From NCBI RefSeq assembly GCF_009873495.1, contig NZ_CP046703.1, positions 2,294,001-2,358,000 of the forward strand: 64,000 bases of DNA, in the 5' to 3' direction. The position numbers and the translations under genes are program-made. The notes under the pieces were generated by a model, which was not told where the DNA came from, searched no databases, and saw only the letters and a list, made by a program, of their open reading frames with translations. Source of the stretch: Nostoc sp. ATCC 53789 (GTDB lineage: Bacteria; Cyanobacteriota; Cyanobacteriia; Cyanobacteriales; Nostocaceae). Positions 16,590-23,863 of this stretch are shown here, one piece after another. The stretch's first letter is position 1. Every line of letters starts with the position of its first letter.

Positions 16590-17888
16590 ATGTCCCTAGC
16601 CTCCTTCCTAGCGCGTCGTTCGTTCCACTATGCCTGGATCGTTGCAGGTTTAACATTCCTCGCCTTACTCGTTGCAGCCGGAATTCGTTCTGCTCCCGGA
16701 GTTTTTATAGTGCCTCTCGAACAGGAGTTCGGCTGGAGTAGAGCAACTATATCTTTGGCAATCTCCATTAACTTAGTACTCTACGGATTGATTGGCCCTT
16801 TTGCCGCCACAGTTATGGAGCGAATCGGCATTCGCCGGATGATGGTGTTCTCACTTGCTGTCATTGCTCTTGGTGTCGGTTTAACTACTTTGATGTCAGC
16901 ATCTTGGCAGCTAGTTTTGCTGTGGGGTGTAGTTGTCGGTTCTGGTAGCGGAGTTATCGCCCTGGTTTTGGGCGCTATTGTTGTCAATCGCTGGTTTTCT
17001 GAGAAGCGGGGTTTAGTTCTCGGCATCTTAACCGCCAGTACAGCCACAGGACAACTGGTGTTTTTGCCCATGCTGGCCTCAGTAGCCGATCGCTTTGGAT
17101 GGCGAACTGCGGCTTTAGCTCTGACTGGTGCAGCACTTTTAATTATTCCAGCGATCGCAGCCTTTATGCGCGATCGTCCGGCAGATGTCGGTTTGCGACC
17201 CTTTGGCGACAACAGCGAAACTGTAGAAATATCACAGCCTAGAGCAAATTCCATCGCCTCTACCCTCAACGCCCTTTGGCTGGGAATGCGTAAGCGCGAT
17301 TTCTGGCTATTATTTGGTAGCTTCTTTATCTGTGGTGCTAGCACAAATGGGTTAATTGGCACTCATCTAATCCCCGCTTGCATTGACCACGGTATCCCTG
17401 AAGTCAAAGCTGCGGGACTTTTGGCAATCATGGGGCTATTCGATTTTTTTGGAACTACTATGTCCGGTTGGCTATCCGACAGATGGAACAATCGCTACTT
17501 ATTATGCTGGTACTACGGGCTGCGGGGTTTGTCTTTGATTTTCTTACCCTTCAGTTTCAACTTTTCCTTCTATGGACTTTCCATTTTCGCGGTCTTCTAT
17601 GGACTTGATTGGATTGCTACCGTACCACCGACAGTCCGTCTTGTTGCCAATACTTTTGGTAAAGAAAATGTCGGCGTGATGTTCGGTTGGATTGTCGCAG
17701 GACACCAGCTTGGTGCAGCCACAGCAGCATTCGGAGCCGGAGTGTTAAGAACTTGGACGGGTAGCTATTTACAAGCGTTTATTTTATCAGGTATTCTCTG
17801 TCTGATTGCCGCAGTTGGTGTACTACAAATTGGTAAAACTCCCACTAAGGGCAATTCACAGTTATCTTCAGTCACGCTCAAATCTTAA
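16590..17888 (+). CDS. MFS transporter (monocarboxylate/oxalate-formate-like)
   Basis: 432 residues from the ATG at 16590, with about twelve hydrophobic segments. It starts MSLASFLARRSFHYAWIVAG and has the MFS loop motifs (GPFAATVMERIGIRRMMV after segment 2; GWLSDRWNNRYLL in the second half). Ser/Ala-rich segments and ARRSFHYAWIV resemble OFA/MCT-type carriers. The frame stays open upstream through a Pro/Leu-rich stretch and the 21-bp array to a TTG at 16347, which would add 81 residues of NESFIL heptads; I prefer the ATG because the MFS fold begins there, although no good ribosome site is visible at either start. Substrate unknown; as the only transporter in a redox run it may export a detoxification product. 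Confidence 0.88.
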   Translation: MSLASFLARRSFHYAWIVAGLTFLALLVAAGIRSAPGVFIVPLEQEFGWSRATISLAISINLVLYGLIGPFAATVMERIGIRRMMVFSLAVIALGVGLTTLMSASWQLVLLWGVVVGSGSGVIALVLGAIVVNRWFSEKRGLVLGILTASTATGQLVFLPMLASVADRFGWRTAALALTGAALLIIPAIAAFMRDRPADVGLRPFGDNSETVEISQPRANSIASTLNALWLGMRKRDFWLLFGSFFICGASTNGLIGTHLIPACIDHGIPEVKAAGLLAIMGLFDFFGTTMSGWLSDRWNNRYLLCWYYGLRGLSLIFLPFSFNFSFYGLSIFAVFYGLDWIATVPPTVRLVANTFGKENVGVMFGWIVAGHQLGAATAAFGAGVLRTWTGSYLQAFILSGILCLIAAVGVLQIGKTPTKGNSQLSSVTLKS

Positions 17889-17890
17889 TT

Positions 17891-17979
17891 AGGACTTACG
17901 CAAAATATGTCTCAAACTCTGATTTCTCCGTGCCCTCTGTGCCTCTGCGGTTCGTTATTCCGTAACTCATGCGTAAGTT
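17891..17979 (+). mobile_element. MITE-like element, copy 1 of 3
   Basis: About 89 bp starting AGGACTTACGCAAAATAT and ending with TGCGTAAGT, the inverted complement of its start. The interior reads TCTCCGTGCCCTCTGTGCCT then CTGCGGTT. Copies 2 and 3 are at 21826-21916 and 23375-23463 (the last inverted). No coding capacity. Short, terminally inverted and multi-copy, so best called a miniature inverted-repeat element. Confidence 0.75.
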
Positions 17980-18065
17980 TTGTAGGTTGGGTGCAGCGAT
18001 AGCGTAACCCAACATAAAATTTGGTGGTAATGTTGGGTTGCGTTTCACTCCACCCAACCTACATA
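17980..18065. repeat. Long cyanobacterial palindromic repeat (TGTAGGTTGGGT type)
   Basis: TGTAGGTTGGGTGCAGCGAT at the left is answered by ACCCAACCTACA at the right, with internal AACCCAACAT and ATGTTGGGTT arms, so the element can fold into a long stem. It abuts MITE-like copy 1. The same palindrome type is common in filamentous cyanobacteria. Confidence 0.7.
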
Positions 18066-18214
18066 AATTAAATATATCTTTTAAAAAACTCTAGGTTTCA
18101 ACATAGATGAGGTTTATTTTCAGTCACGCTCAATTCTTAATCTATGAATGTTTTAATCGAATGGCATTAAGAAAAACTCTAAGCTAGGCAGAATAAGCAC
18201 TACAGGTTTAAAAT

Positions 18215-18904
18215 ATGGCAACAACAGCTTTAATTGTCGGCGCAGGTAGTGGACTGAGTGCATCTTTAGCCCGTCTATTTGCCAAAGAAGGATTCACCGT
18301 AGCTTTAGCGGCTCGTCAAATTGAAAAACTCACTCAATTGACTAGTGAAATTGACGCGGTTAGTTTCGCTGCTGATGTCTCAAAGCCGAATGAAGTAGAA
18401 CAATTATTTATTGATATTGATAATAAAATTGGTTCCCCAAATGTTGTTATTTACAATCCCAGTTTTCGGGTGCGGGGGCCTCTTATTGATTTAGACCCTG
18501 GTGAGGTGGCAAAAACCTTAGATGTAACTGCTTATGGTGGCTTTCTTGTGGCCCAAGCTGCTACCAAAAGATTTTTGCAGCTTGGTGGTGGTGCTATATT
18601 TTTTACTGGAGCCTCAGCGAGTATTAAGGGTTATGCTCAGTCTGCTCCCTTTGCAATGGGTAAATTTGCACTGCGCGGTTTGGCTCAGAGTATTGCTAGG
18701 GAATTAGCACCAAAGAATATTCATGTGGCGCATTTCGTGATTGATGGGGCAATTCGTTCAGCAGTTCGCCAAGATCCAGTAGATAATCCTGATAGTACTC
18801 TTGACCCAGATGCGATCGCTCAAACTTATCTCAGTATTCTACGCCAGCCCCGCAGTGCTTGGACTTATGAAGTAGAACTACGTCCTTGGGTAGAGAACTT
18901 CTAA
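18215..18904 (+). CDS. SDR-like protein lacking the catalytic tyrosine
   Basis: 229 residues with an SDR Rossmann fold: ALIVGAGSGLSASLARLF at the cofactor loop, AADVSKPNEVEQLF, and NPSFRVRGPLID where NNAG normally sits. The active-site segment reads SAPFAMGKFALRGLAQS, so the YxxxK pair is FxxxK: Lys is kept, Tyr is Phe. The rest (FTGASASIKGYAQ, HVAHFVIDGAIRS) is well preserved, so this looks like a stable subfamily and not a broken gene. It may bind NAD(P) but reduce by a different route or not at all. It precedes a methyltransferase by 34 bp on the same strand. Confidence 0.85.
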   Translation: MATTALIVGAGSGLSASLARLFAKEGFTVALAARQIEKLTQLTSEIDAVSFAADVSKPNEVEQLFIDIDNKIGSPNVVIYNPSFRVRGPLIDLDPGEVAKTLDVTAYGGFLVAQAATKRFLQLGGGAIFFTGASASIKGYAQSAPFAMGKFALRGLAQSIARELAPKNIHVAHFVIDGAIRSAVRQDPVDNPDSTLDPDAIAQTYLSILRQPRSAWTYEVELRPWVENF

Positions 18905-18938
18905 CCTAGACAATTGTTACAAAAATGGTTTTGCAGGT

Positions 18939-19706
18939 ATGAAAATTGATTTTGGTGCAACTGCTGTTGATTACGCAAAACACCGCGCTGGCTTTCCCAG
19001 TTCATTATTTAATAAACTGTCTGAATATGGTATAGGTTTACCAGGACAGAATATTGTTGACCTTGGTACAGGAACAGGAACACTAGCGCGGGGTTTTGCT
19101 GATAGAGGTGCTTATGTAATTGGCATAGATCCATCAGCATCACTTTTAGAACAAGCGAGACAGTTAAGCGAATCAACCCAAATCAAAGTAGATTATCGAG
19201 TCGCAACTGCCGAAAATACCGAGTTACCAGATGCAAGTGCTGATGTAATCACTGCTGGACAGTGTTGGCATTGGTTTGATCGTCCCCGTGCTGTCCAAGA
19301 AGTTACTCGAATATTGAGAAAAAATGGCTCAATTGCGATCGCTCATTTTGATTGGATACCTTTAAAAGGCAATGTCGTCGAAGCCACAGAACAACTGATT
19401 CAGGCTCATAATCCCGCGTGGAATCTGGCCGGCGGTAATGGCTTACATCCCCTGTGGTTACAGGATATTGGCGAAGTTGGATTCCGAGAAATCCGCACAT
19501 TTTCTTATGATGTATTTGTATCTTATACACAGGTCGCTTGGCGGGGAAGAATTCGGGCGAGTGCTGGCGTGGGAGCCAGCTTGACACCAGAAAAAGTAGA
19601 AATATTTGACCAAGAATTGGCAACATTACTCGAAGCAAAATTTCCCACACCAATCCTTCAGGTTCACCATAGAGTTTGGGCAGCGATCGCTAAATCACCG
19701 CTATGA
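18939..19706 (+). CDS. Class I SAM-dependent methyltransferase
   Basis: 255 residues. Motif I is VDLGTGTGTLARGF, followed by VIGIDPSASLLEQAR (acidic end of strand 2), and AGQCWHWFDRPRAVQEVTRIL as post-motif, which is the Methyltransf_11/25 pattern of small-molecule methyltransferases. The start ATG follows GCAGGT closely. It is 34 bp downstream of the SDR-like gene and probably shares its transcript; a bidirectional stem at 19744-19784 closes the unit. Acceptor unknown. Confidence 0.9.
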   Translation: MKIDFGATAVDYAKHRAGFPSSLFNKLSEYGIGLPGQNIVDLGTGTGTLARGFADRGAYVIGIDPSASLLEQARQLSESTQIKVDYRVATAENTELPDASADVITAGQCWHWFDRPRAVQEVTRILRKNGSIAIAHFDWIPLKGNVVEATEQLIQAHNPAWNLAGGNGLHPLWLQDIGEVGFREIRTFSYDVFVSYTQVAWRGRIRASAGVGASLTPEKVEIFDQELATLLEAKFPTPILQVHHRVWAAIAKSPL

Positions 19707-19743
19707 AAAAATATAATTGAAGCTCTATGTTTCATTCAGAGAA

Positions 19744-19784
19744 AGCCATGACTAGCGACAGATAGCCAGTCGCCAGTCATGGCT
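19744..19784. terminator. Stem-loop between convergent methyltransferase genes
   Basis: AGCCATGACT at 19744-19753 pairs perfectly with AGTCATGGCT at 19775-19784, with a further GCGAC/GTCGC pairing in the loop. It lies between two convergent genes (ends 19706 and 19797), so a bidirectional terminator is likely. Confidence 0.65.
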
Positions 19785-19796
19785 TATAATACAAAA

Positions 19797-20762
19797 CTAG
19801 TTGCCCTTGATAGGTTTGATTCTAGCGATCGCTTGTAGTAACATTTTTGGCAGCCAGAAAAGATAACAATATAGTTGTTTTGCCTGACTATAAAGCGAGA
19901 ATAACTTTGCTTCACTCAATAAAGTAAATGGCCGAACTGCTCTGAGAATTTCTGCAAATTTATCTTCAGTCGCAGTTTTAACTGAACCACTGACAAAATA
20001 ACCTTGTAAATGTGGAGGTAAGGGCCAGTTAATATTAGGATCTGGCTGATGTATTACAGGCTCAACATTTCCCCGCCATGCAACTCCCATAATTTGCATG
20101 GTTTGATACACCATTGTGTTCCATCCTTTGTCTCTGAAGTAATCCAAGCCTTGTCCTACATCAGGAGAAGCTAAATCATGAAATAAAATTAAAGCATCTG
20201 CTTCTGCAAATTGTTCGCAAATAATTGCATCATTGAGCGGAGCCGGAGCTTCGTGATTACCATCTATAAATATCAATGACCATTTACGTTGAAATTTATT
20301 TGCTATCTCTTCTACTTTTTCAGGGCTGCATCCTGGTATTAGATTCACAGATTCCTTAACGCCTGCTGACTTTAGTGACTCTGTAACGCTTTCATTAAAT
20401 AATTGTTCGGATAGCATCGGATCAATTACATCTAATTCCACCCCTCCTAGAGCCAAGTGACAGGCTGACCAACCCATCCAGCAACCTATTTCTAAAGCTT
20501 TTTCTCCCCGAAATTTCAAGGCCGTATTGTATAAAATATGAGCTTCATCTCTGCTCACAAATCCTACCTTTTGCCGTCGTTTATCCACATACCAGTTATG
20601 AGTAATATCCCGCCGTAAATAAAGCCAAAAAGAATCATATTTATTTCCTAAAATTATATTGGGAAAATATAAATCTGGCTGGATAGTGGAAAATCCTGAC
20701 GAAACATAATCTCCTTTTGGCAATAAGTTTCCTTCAATCACTTTGACTGTCTTTTCACTCAT
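19797..20762 (-). CDS. Class I methyltransferase-like protein (Methyltransf_24 type)
   Basis: 321 residues. Core signature: RGEKALEIGCWMGWSACHLAL (motif I variant), LDVIDPMLSEQLFNE, then WSLIFIDGNHEAPAPLNDAI and ADALILFHDLASPDVGQGLDYF, which is the arrangement of Methyltransf_24 enzymes such as cephalosporin hydroxylase-like and O-methyltransferases, where the Asp/His pairs bind a metal. The N-terminal 90 residues and the C-terminal hydrophobic tail (YCYLFWLPKMLLQAIARI) are not recognisable. It has convergent orientation to the other methyltransferase and no clear partner. Substrate unknown. Confidence 0.8.
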   Translation of the reverse strand: MSEKTVKVIEGNLLPKGDYVSSGFSTIQPDLYFPNIILGNKYDSFWLYLRRDITHNWYVDKRRQKVGFVSRDEAHILYNTALKFRGEKALEIGCWMGWSACHLALGGVELDVIDPMLSEQLFNESVTESLKSAGVKESVNLIPGCSPEKVEEIANKFQRKWSLIFIDGNHEAPAPLNDAIICEQFAEADALILFHDLASPDVGQGLDYFRDKGWNTMVYQTMQIMGVAWRGNVEPVIHQPDPNINWPLPPHLQGYFVSGSVKTATEDKFAEILRAVRPFTLLSEAKLFSLYSQAKQLYCYLFWLPKMLLQAIARIKPIKGN

Positions 20763-21096
20763 AAGTTACTCTCTAAGTATTTGAAATTCTAGGTTGTGGG
20801 GTTACAATTCAACTGGTCGCGGCGATAGCATACCCCTACGGGGGATCTTACTAAGCACAGCGTCTCATAGAGAGGAACACCGCTCTGATAATCGAGACTG
20901 GGACTGTGAATATATTCCAAAATTTGGGAAGGGTTAAAGCCCCGAACATAATTTTTCACTTCTTACTCAATCCCCAATCCCTTTTACTTTTCACCGTTTT
21001 TGTCCTCTTTTTTTCAGATTTTATGATAAATCAGAAAAAAAGAGATGTCTGCACCATTCACTTAAAAAGAATCGCACAATTTTAGGACAAATAACC
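20763..21096. other. Intergenic region upstream of the glutathione transferase
   Basis: 334 bp, no gene. It contains a GGCGATAGC...CCCCTACGGGGG repeat block near 20820-20850 and an A/T-rich inverted repeat: CTCTTTTTTTC at 21005-21015 facing GAAAAAAAGAG at 21034-21044, extended by GATTT/AAATC after one mismatch. The latter sits 50 bp before the GST start and may be a terminator or a regulator site. Confidence 0.55.
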
Positions 21097-21795
21097 ATGA
21101 TCGATCTTTATTATTGGACAACCCCAAACGGTCATAAAATTACGATTTTCCTGGAAGAAGTCGGCTTGCAATATACCATAAATCCTGTGAATATTGGAGC
21201 TGGAGATCAATTTAAGCCTGAATTTTTGAAGATTTCTCCTAACAATCGTATCCCTGCGATCGTTGACCACGAACCAGTAGATGGAGGTGCGCCGATTTCG
21301 GTATTTGAATCTGGGGCAATCTTGCTATATTTGGCAGAAAAAACCGGGAAATTAATCCCGCAAGATTTACGCCAACGCACTCAAGTTTTAGAATGGTTGT
21401 TCTGGCAAATGAGCGGGCTAGGGCCAATGGCAGGACAAAATCATCACTTTAGCGCCTATGCTCCCGAAAAAATTGAATATGCCATTAACCGCTACGTGAA
21501 TGAGACGGGACGTTTATATGGAGTGCTGAATAAGCAACTAGCAGATAGAGAATTTGTGGCTGGCGATTATTCCATCGCCGATATTGCTGCTTATCCCTGG
21601 ATTGTGCCCTATGAACGCCAAAGTCAGAATCTAGAGGATTTTCCTCACCTCAAGCGCTGGTTTGAGACAATTAAAGCTCGTCCGGCAACAATTCGCGCCT
21701 ACGAGAAAGCAGAAGCATTGAAAACTCAACCACTTGATCCAGATAAGTCACGAGATTTGTTATTTAACCAGTCGGCAAAGACTATTCAACCTTGA
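21097..21795 (+). CDS. Glutathione S-transferase (YfcG/YghU-like)
   Basis: 232 residues. Thioredoxin-like N-terminal domain begins MIDLYYWTTPNGHKITIFLEE, where Thr/Asn of TTPNG replace the usual Ser/Tyr as in nu-class YfcG/YghU enzymes; NNRIPAIVDHE and VFESGAILLYLAEK form the glutathione site. The helical domain has LEWLFWQMSGLGPMAGQNHHF and the N-capping box ADIAAYPWIVPY. Nu-class enzymes act as disulfide-bond reductases or peroxidases with glutathione. AGGAC lies 9 nt before the ATG. Followed by MITE-like copy 2. Confidence 0.93.
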   Translation: MIDLYYWTTPNGHKITIFLEEVGLQYTINPVNIGAGDQFKPEFLKISPNNRIPAIVDHEPVDGGAPISVFESGAILLYLAEKTGKLIPQDLRQRTQVLEWLFWQMSGLGPMAGQNHHFSAYAPEKIEYAINRYVNETGRLYGVLNKQLADREFVAGDYSIADIAAYPWIVPYERQSQNLEDFPHLKRWFETIKARPATIRAYEKAEALKTQPLDPDKSRDLLFNQSAKTIQP

Positions 21796-21825
21796 GCGTT
21801 TTGGGCTTGAATAAGAATTCAGAAT

Positions 21826-21916
21826 AGGACTTACGCAAAATATCTCTCAAACTCTTATTTCTCCGTGTCCTCTGCGCCTCTGTGGTTAGTTATTCCGTAA
21901 CTCTTGCGTAAGTCCT
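21826..21916 (+). mobile_element. MITE-like element, copy 2 of 3
   Basis: About 91 bp with AGGACTTACGCAAAATATCT at the left and TTGCGTAAGTCCT at the right, complementary at 13 positions. The interior TCTCCGTGTCCTCTGCGCCT closely matches copy 1. This copy has the best-preserved ends of the three. Confidence 0.8.
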
Positions 21917-22060
21917 ACAGAAGTCAGAATGAAGACGCGACTCGAAAATACATCGTTACCGCTCCGCTATCCGCCAGTCATACAGAATTCATTCTGTTAG
22001 CGGATAGCTAAGGTTTAGCCCATTCTGACTCCTGACTCCTAAATTCTGTTTGATAAAACA
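21917..22060. repeat. Cluster of dispersed short repeats
   Basis: Non-coding block with AAGTCAGAATGAAGACGCGA, GCTCCGCTATCCGCCAGTCA, an ATTCATTCTGTTAGCGGATAGC block and CATTCTGACTCCTGACTCCT. GCTATCCGC-type and TCTGACTCCTGA-type motifs recur elsewhere in the window, e.g. 5770-5815 and 13075-13100. No gene seen. Confidence 0.5.
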
Positions 22061-22074
22061 ATTAGGAGGATTGT

Positions 22075-22152
22075 GTGGGCTGGTTAGTACCGGAAGCAGC
22101 AGGTAGAGCCATTTCGCTTTTTGGATGTCAACTTCAGCTTTGCTACCACTAG
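22075..22152 (+). CDS. Possible 25-residue micro-protein with strong ribosome site
   Basis: A GTG codon 5 nt after a full AGGAGG starts a 25-codon frame, MGWLVPEAAGRAISLFGCQL and five more residues. The Shine-Dalgarno match is among the best in the window, which is the only reason to list it. A 37-bp part (VPEAAGRAISLF) is repeated 72 bp downstream in the same frame, but there without a start. No family recognised; could equally be chance. Confidence 0.3.
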   Translation: MGWLVPEAAGRAISLFGCQLQLCYH

Positions 22153-22190
22153 CGGTTAGTACCGGAAGCAGCAGGTAGAGCCATTTCGCT
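22082..22190 (+). repeat. 37-bp direct repeat, two copies 72 bp apart
   Basis: The 37 bp beginning GGTTAGTACCGGAAGCAGCA occur identically at 22082-22118 and 22154-22190; flanking sequence differs on both sides. The 72-bp offset is a multiple of three, so both copies keep the same reading frame. Confidence 0.9.
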
Positions 22191-22243
22191 GTTTATAGCT
22201 TTTTTGTTAGACAGGGAATCGCGCAGCAGTATTTGGTAGGATT

Positions 22244-22342
22244 GTGGATAACTTCGGCTACATCTATTGTTTTATTCTGGTTGGTATAGCGATCGCTCTG
22301 TTCTGGGTTTGGCTAGTCAAGCAAAAGCAATACAGCACTTGA
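22244..22342 (+). CDS. Possible 32-residue single-pass membrane protein
   Basis: From a GTG at 22244 a 32-codon frame reads MDNFGYIYCFILVGIAIALF followed by WVWLVKQKQYST: a single transmembrane helix with a basic C-terminus, the architecture of small membrane-complex subunits. AGGA is present upstream but only 2 nt from the GTG, so initiation is doubtful. It contains a HIP1 site. I cannot match it to a known photosynthetic or respiratory small subunit. Confidence 0.35.
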   Translation: MDNFGYIYCFILVGIAIALFWVWLVKQKQYST

Positions 22343-22415
22343 AAGTCAGGTTAATTTAGTTTTAATTCAAGACTTGCCGCGTCTCCCGAAGTTCCGATCT
22401 TGTTAAAATGTATCG

Positions 22416-23273
22416 ATGTCAAAAAAGCAACATCTCTTAAAGAAAAAACCCGGTTGGTCTTTGGATGAGCGAGATCCAAAGTTCATAGAATCTCTGATGC
22501 CTTTATTAGGCTTTTTCTATAAGTACTATTTTCAAGTGCAAACTAGTGGCTGGGAAAATATTCCATCCCAAGAAAAAGTCTTATTTGTCGGTTCGCATAA
22601 TGGAGGACTGGCGGCTCCCGATATGGGAATGGTCATGTATGACTGGTTCAGACGATTTGGTACGGAGAAACCCGTTTATGGTTTAATGCATCCCAAAGCT
22701 TGGCAGGTTAGCCAACCACTAGCGCAAATAGCTGCCAAGGCTGGAGCAATCATAGCTCATCCAAAAATGGCCTACACTGCGTTGCACTCTGGCGCTAGTG
22801 TGCTGGTTTATCCAGGTGGAGCCGAAGATGTGTTTCGACCACATTATTTGCGTAACAAAATCTACTTTGCAGGGCGACAAGGATTTATCAAGTTAGCATT
22901 GCGAGAAAATGTGCCGATTGTACCTGTAATTTCCTGGGGCGCTCACGATACGCTGATTGTACTGGCTGACTTCTACAAAGTTGTGCAGCAACTCCACGAA
23001 TGGGGAATGCCTTGGCTGCTTGGGATTGATCCAGAAGTTTTTCCGATCTATCTCGGATTGCCTTGGGGATTAGCAATTGGTCCATTGCCCAACATTCCAT
23101 TACCTGTGCCCATGTACACACGGGTTTGTCCGCCGATTGTATTTGAACGCTATGGTCGAGAAGCAGCTAGCGATCGCCACTATGTCAATGAATGTTATGA
23201 ATTAGTTGTGAGCCAGATGCAAGAAGAGTTAGATAACTTAGTCAAGATAACTGCTGAGTCGAATAGTAGGTAA
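22416..23273 (+). CDS. Lysophospholipid/diacylglycerol acyltransferase-like protein
   Basis: 285 residues. After a basic N-terminus (SKKQHLLKKKPGWSLDERD) it shows acyltransferase landmarks: EKVLFVGSHNGGLAAPDMGM (His-Asn and Asp of the catalytic block), YGLMHPKAW, LHSGASVLVYPGGAEDVFRP (equivalent of the FPEG/PGG block) and ENVPIVPVISWGAHDT. The YPGGAxE form resembles DAGAT-like and plant phytyl ester synthase C-terminal domains rather than PlsC. Probable role: acyl transfer to a lipid acceptor at the membrane; acceptor unknown. MITE-like copy 3 follows. Confidence 0.85.
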   Translation: MSKKQHLLKKKPGWSLDERDPKFIESLMPLLGFFYKYYFQVQTSGWENIPSQEKVLFVGSHNGGLAAPDMGMVMYDWFRRFGTEKPVYGLMHPKAWQVSQPLAQIAAKAGAIIAHPKMAYTALHSGASVLVYPGGAEDVFRPHYLRNKIYFAGRQGFIKLALRENVPIVPVISWGAHDTLIVLADFYKVVQQLHEWGMPWLLGIDPEVFPIYLGLPWGLAIGPLPNIPLPVPMYTRVCPPIVFERYGREAASDRHYVNECYELVVSQMQEELDNLVKITAESNSR

Positions 23274-23374
23274 GGGGGCAAGGGGCAGGAGATAAGAACT
23301 TACTTTATATATGTGATTTTGAGTCCTGCATTTTGCACCTCACTTACTTTCAATCTGCTGTAATACTTAACCAT

Positions 23375-23463
23375 GACTTACGCAAAATAATGAAAAAACG
23401 AACCACAGAGGGCGCAGAGGACACGGAGAAATAAGAGTTTCAGAGAGTTCTTGCGTAAGTCCT
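23375..23463 (-). mobile_element. MITE-like element, copy 3 of 3 (inverted)
   Basis: About 89 bp with GACTTACGCAAAATAATG at the left and TTGCGTAAGTCCT at the right; the interior GGGCGCAGAGGACACGGAGA is the reverse complement of the interiors of copies 1 and 2. Insertion lies between two convergent genes. Confidence 0.75.
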
Positions 23464-23483
23464 ATTAACTCCTAACTATTTTC

Positions 23484-23744
23484 CTAGCCGCCGCTAACTG
23501 GTGGAATCAATACGACTTCATCCCCATCTTGTAATAGGGTATCTGGTTCAACAAATATTAAATTAATCCCGAAGCGGGTGATGTCTCGCCATTGGGAAAG
23601 TTCAGGGTGTTCGGCTATGAGGCGATCGCATACTGCTTTAACTGGCATACTATTGGGAAATTCCAGTACAAGTTCCGAAACCTTAAAGGCTTCTTGATAA
23701 GCAGCGAACAATTTGACGGTAACGGTGATTGCAGATTTAGACAT
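23484..23744 (-). CDS. MoaD/ThiS-like sulfur carrier protein
   Basis: 86 residues from the ATG at 23744; a TTG 15 codons upstream is less likely. Ubiquitin-like fold: ITVTVKLFAAYQEAFKVSELVLEFPNS, FGINLIFVEPDTLLQDGDEVVLIPPVSGG. The C-terminal Gly-Gly, where the family carries thiocarboxylate, is intact. It could be the small subunit of molybdopterin synthase or a sulfur carrier for another pathway. No MoaE, MoeB or Thi enzyme is adjacent in the window, so the pathway is not decided by context. Confidence 0.85.
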   Translation of the reverse strand: MSKSAITVTVKLFAAYQEAFKVSELVLEFPNSMPVKAVCDRLIAEHPELSQWRDITRFGINLIFVEPDTLLQDGDEVVLIPPVSGG

Positions 23745-23863
23745 ACAATATGTTTTGGCAGTACCAGCAAGTAATTTAATGCTTGACAAGCACCCTGAAC
23801 TGTTGGGCTTAATTATACATTAATAACTAGCAAATTTGTATTATTGGTAGATAATTATGTTTC

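Noticed and set aside
16295..16591. Minus-strand frame of SIKDSLA heptads
   Set aside because: It is the complement of the 21-bp tandem array, which stays open in frame on both strands because of its period.
22154..22240. A second micro-protein over the second copy of the 37-bp repeat
   Set aside because: The frame is open (VPEAAGRAISLFIAFLLD) but has no start codon or ribosome site near its beginning.
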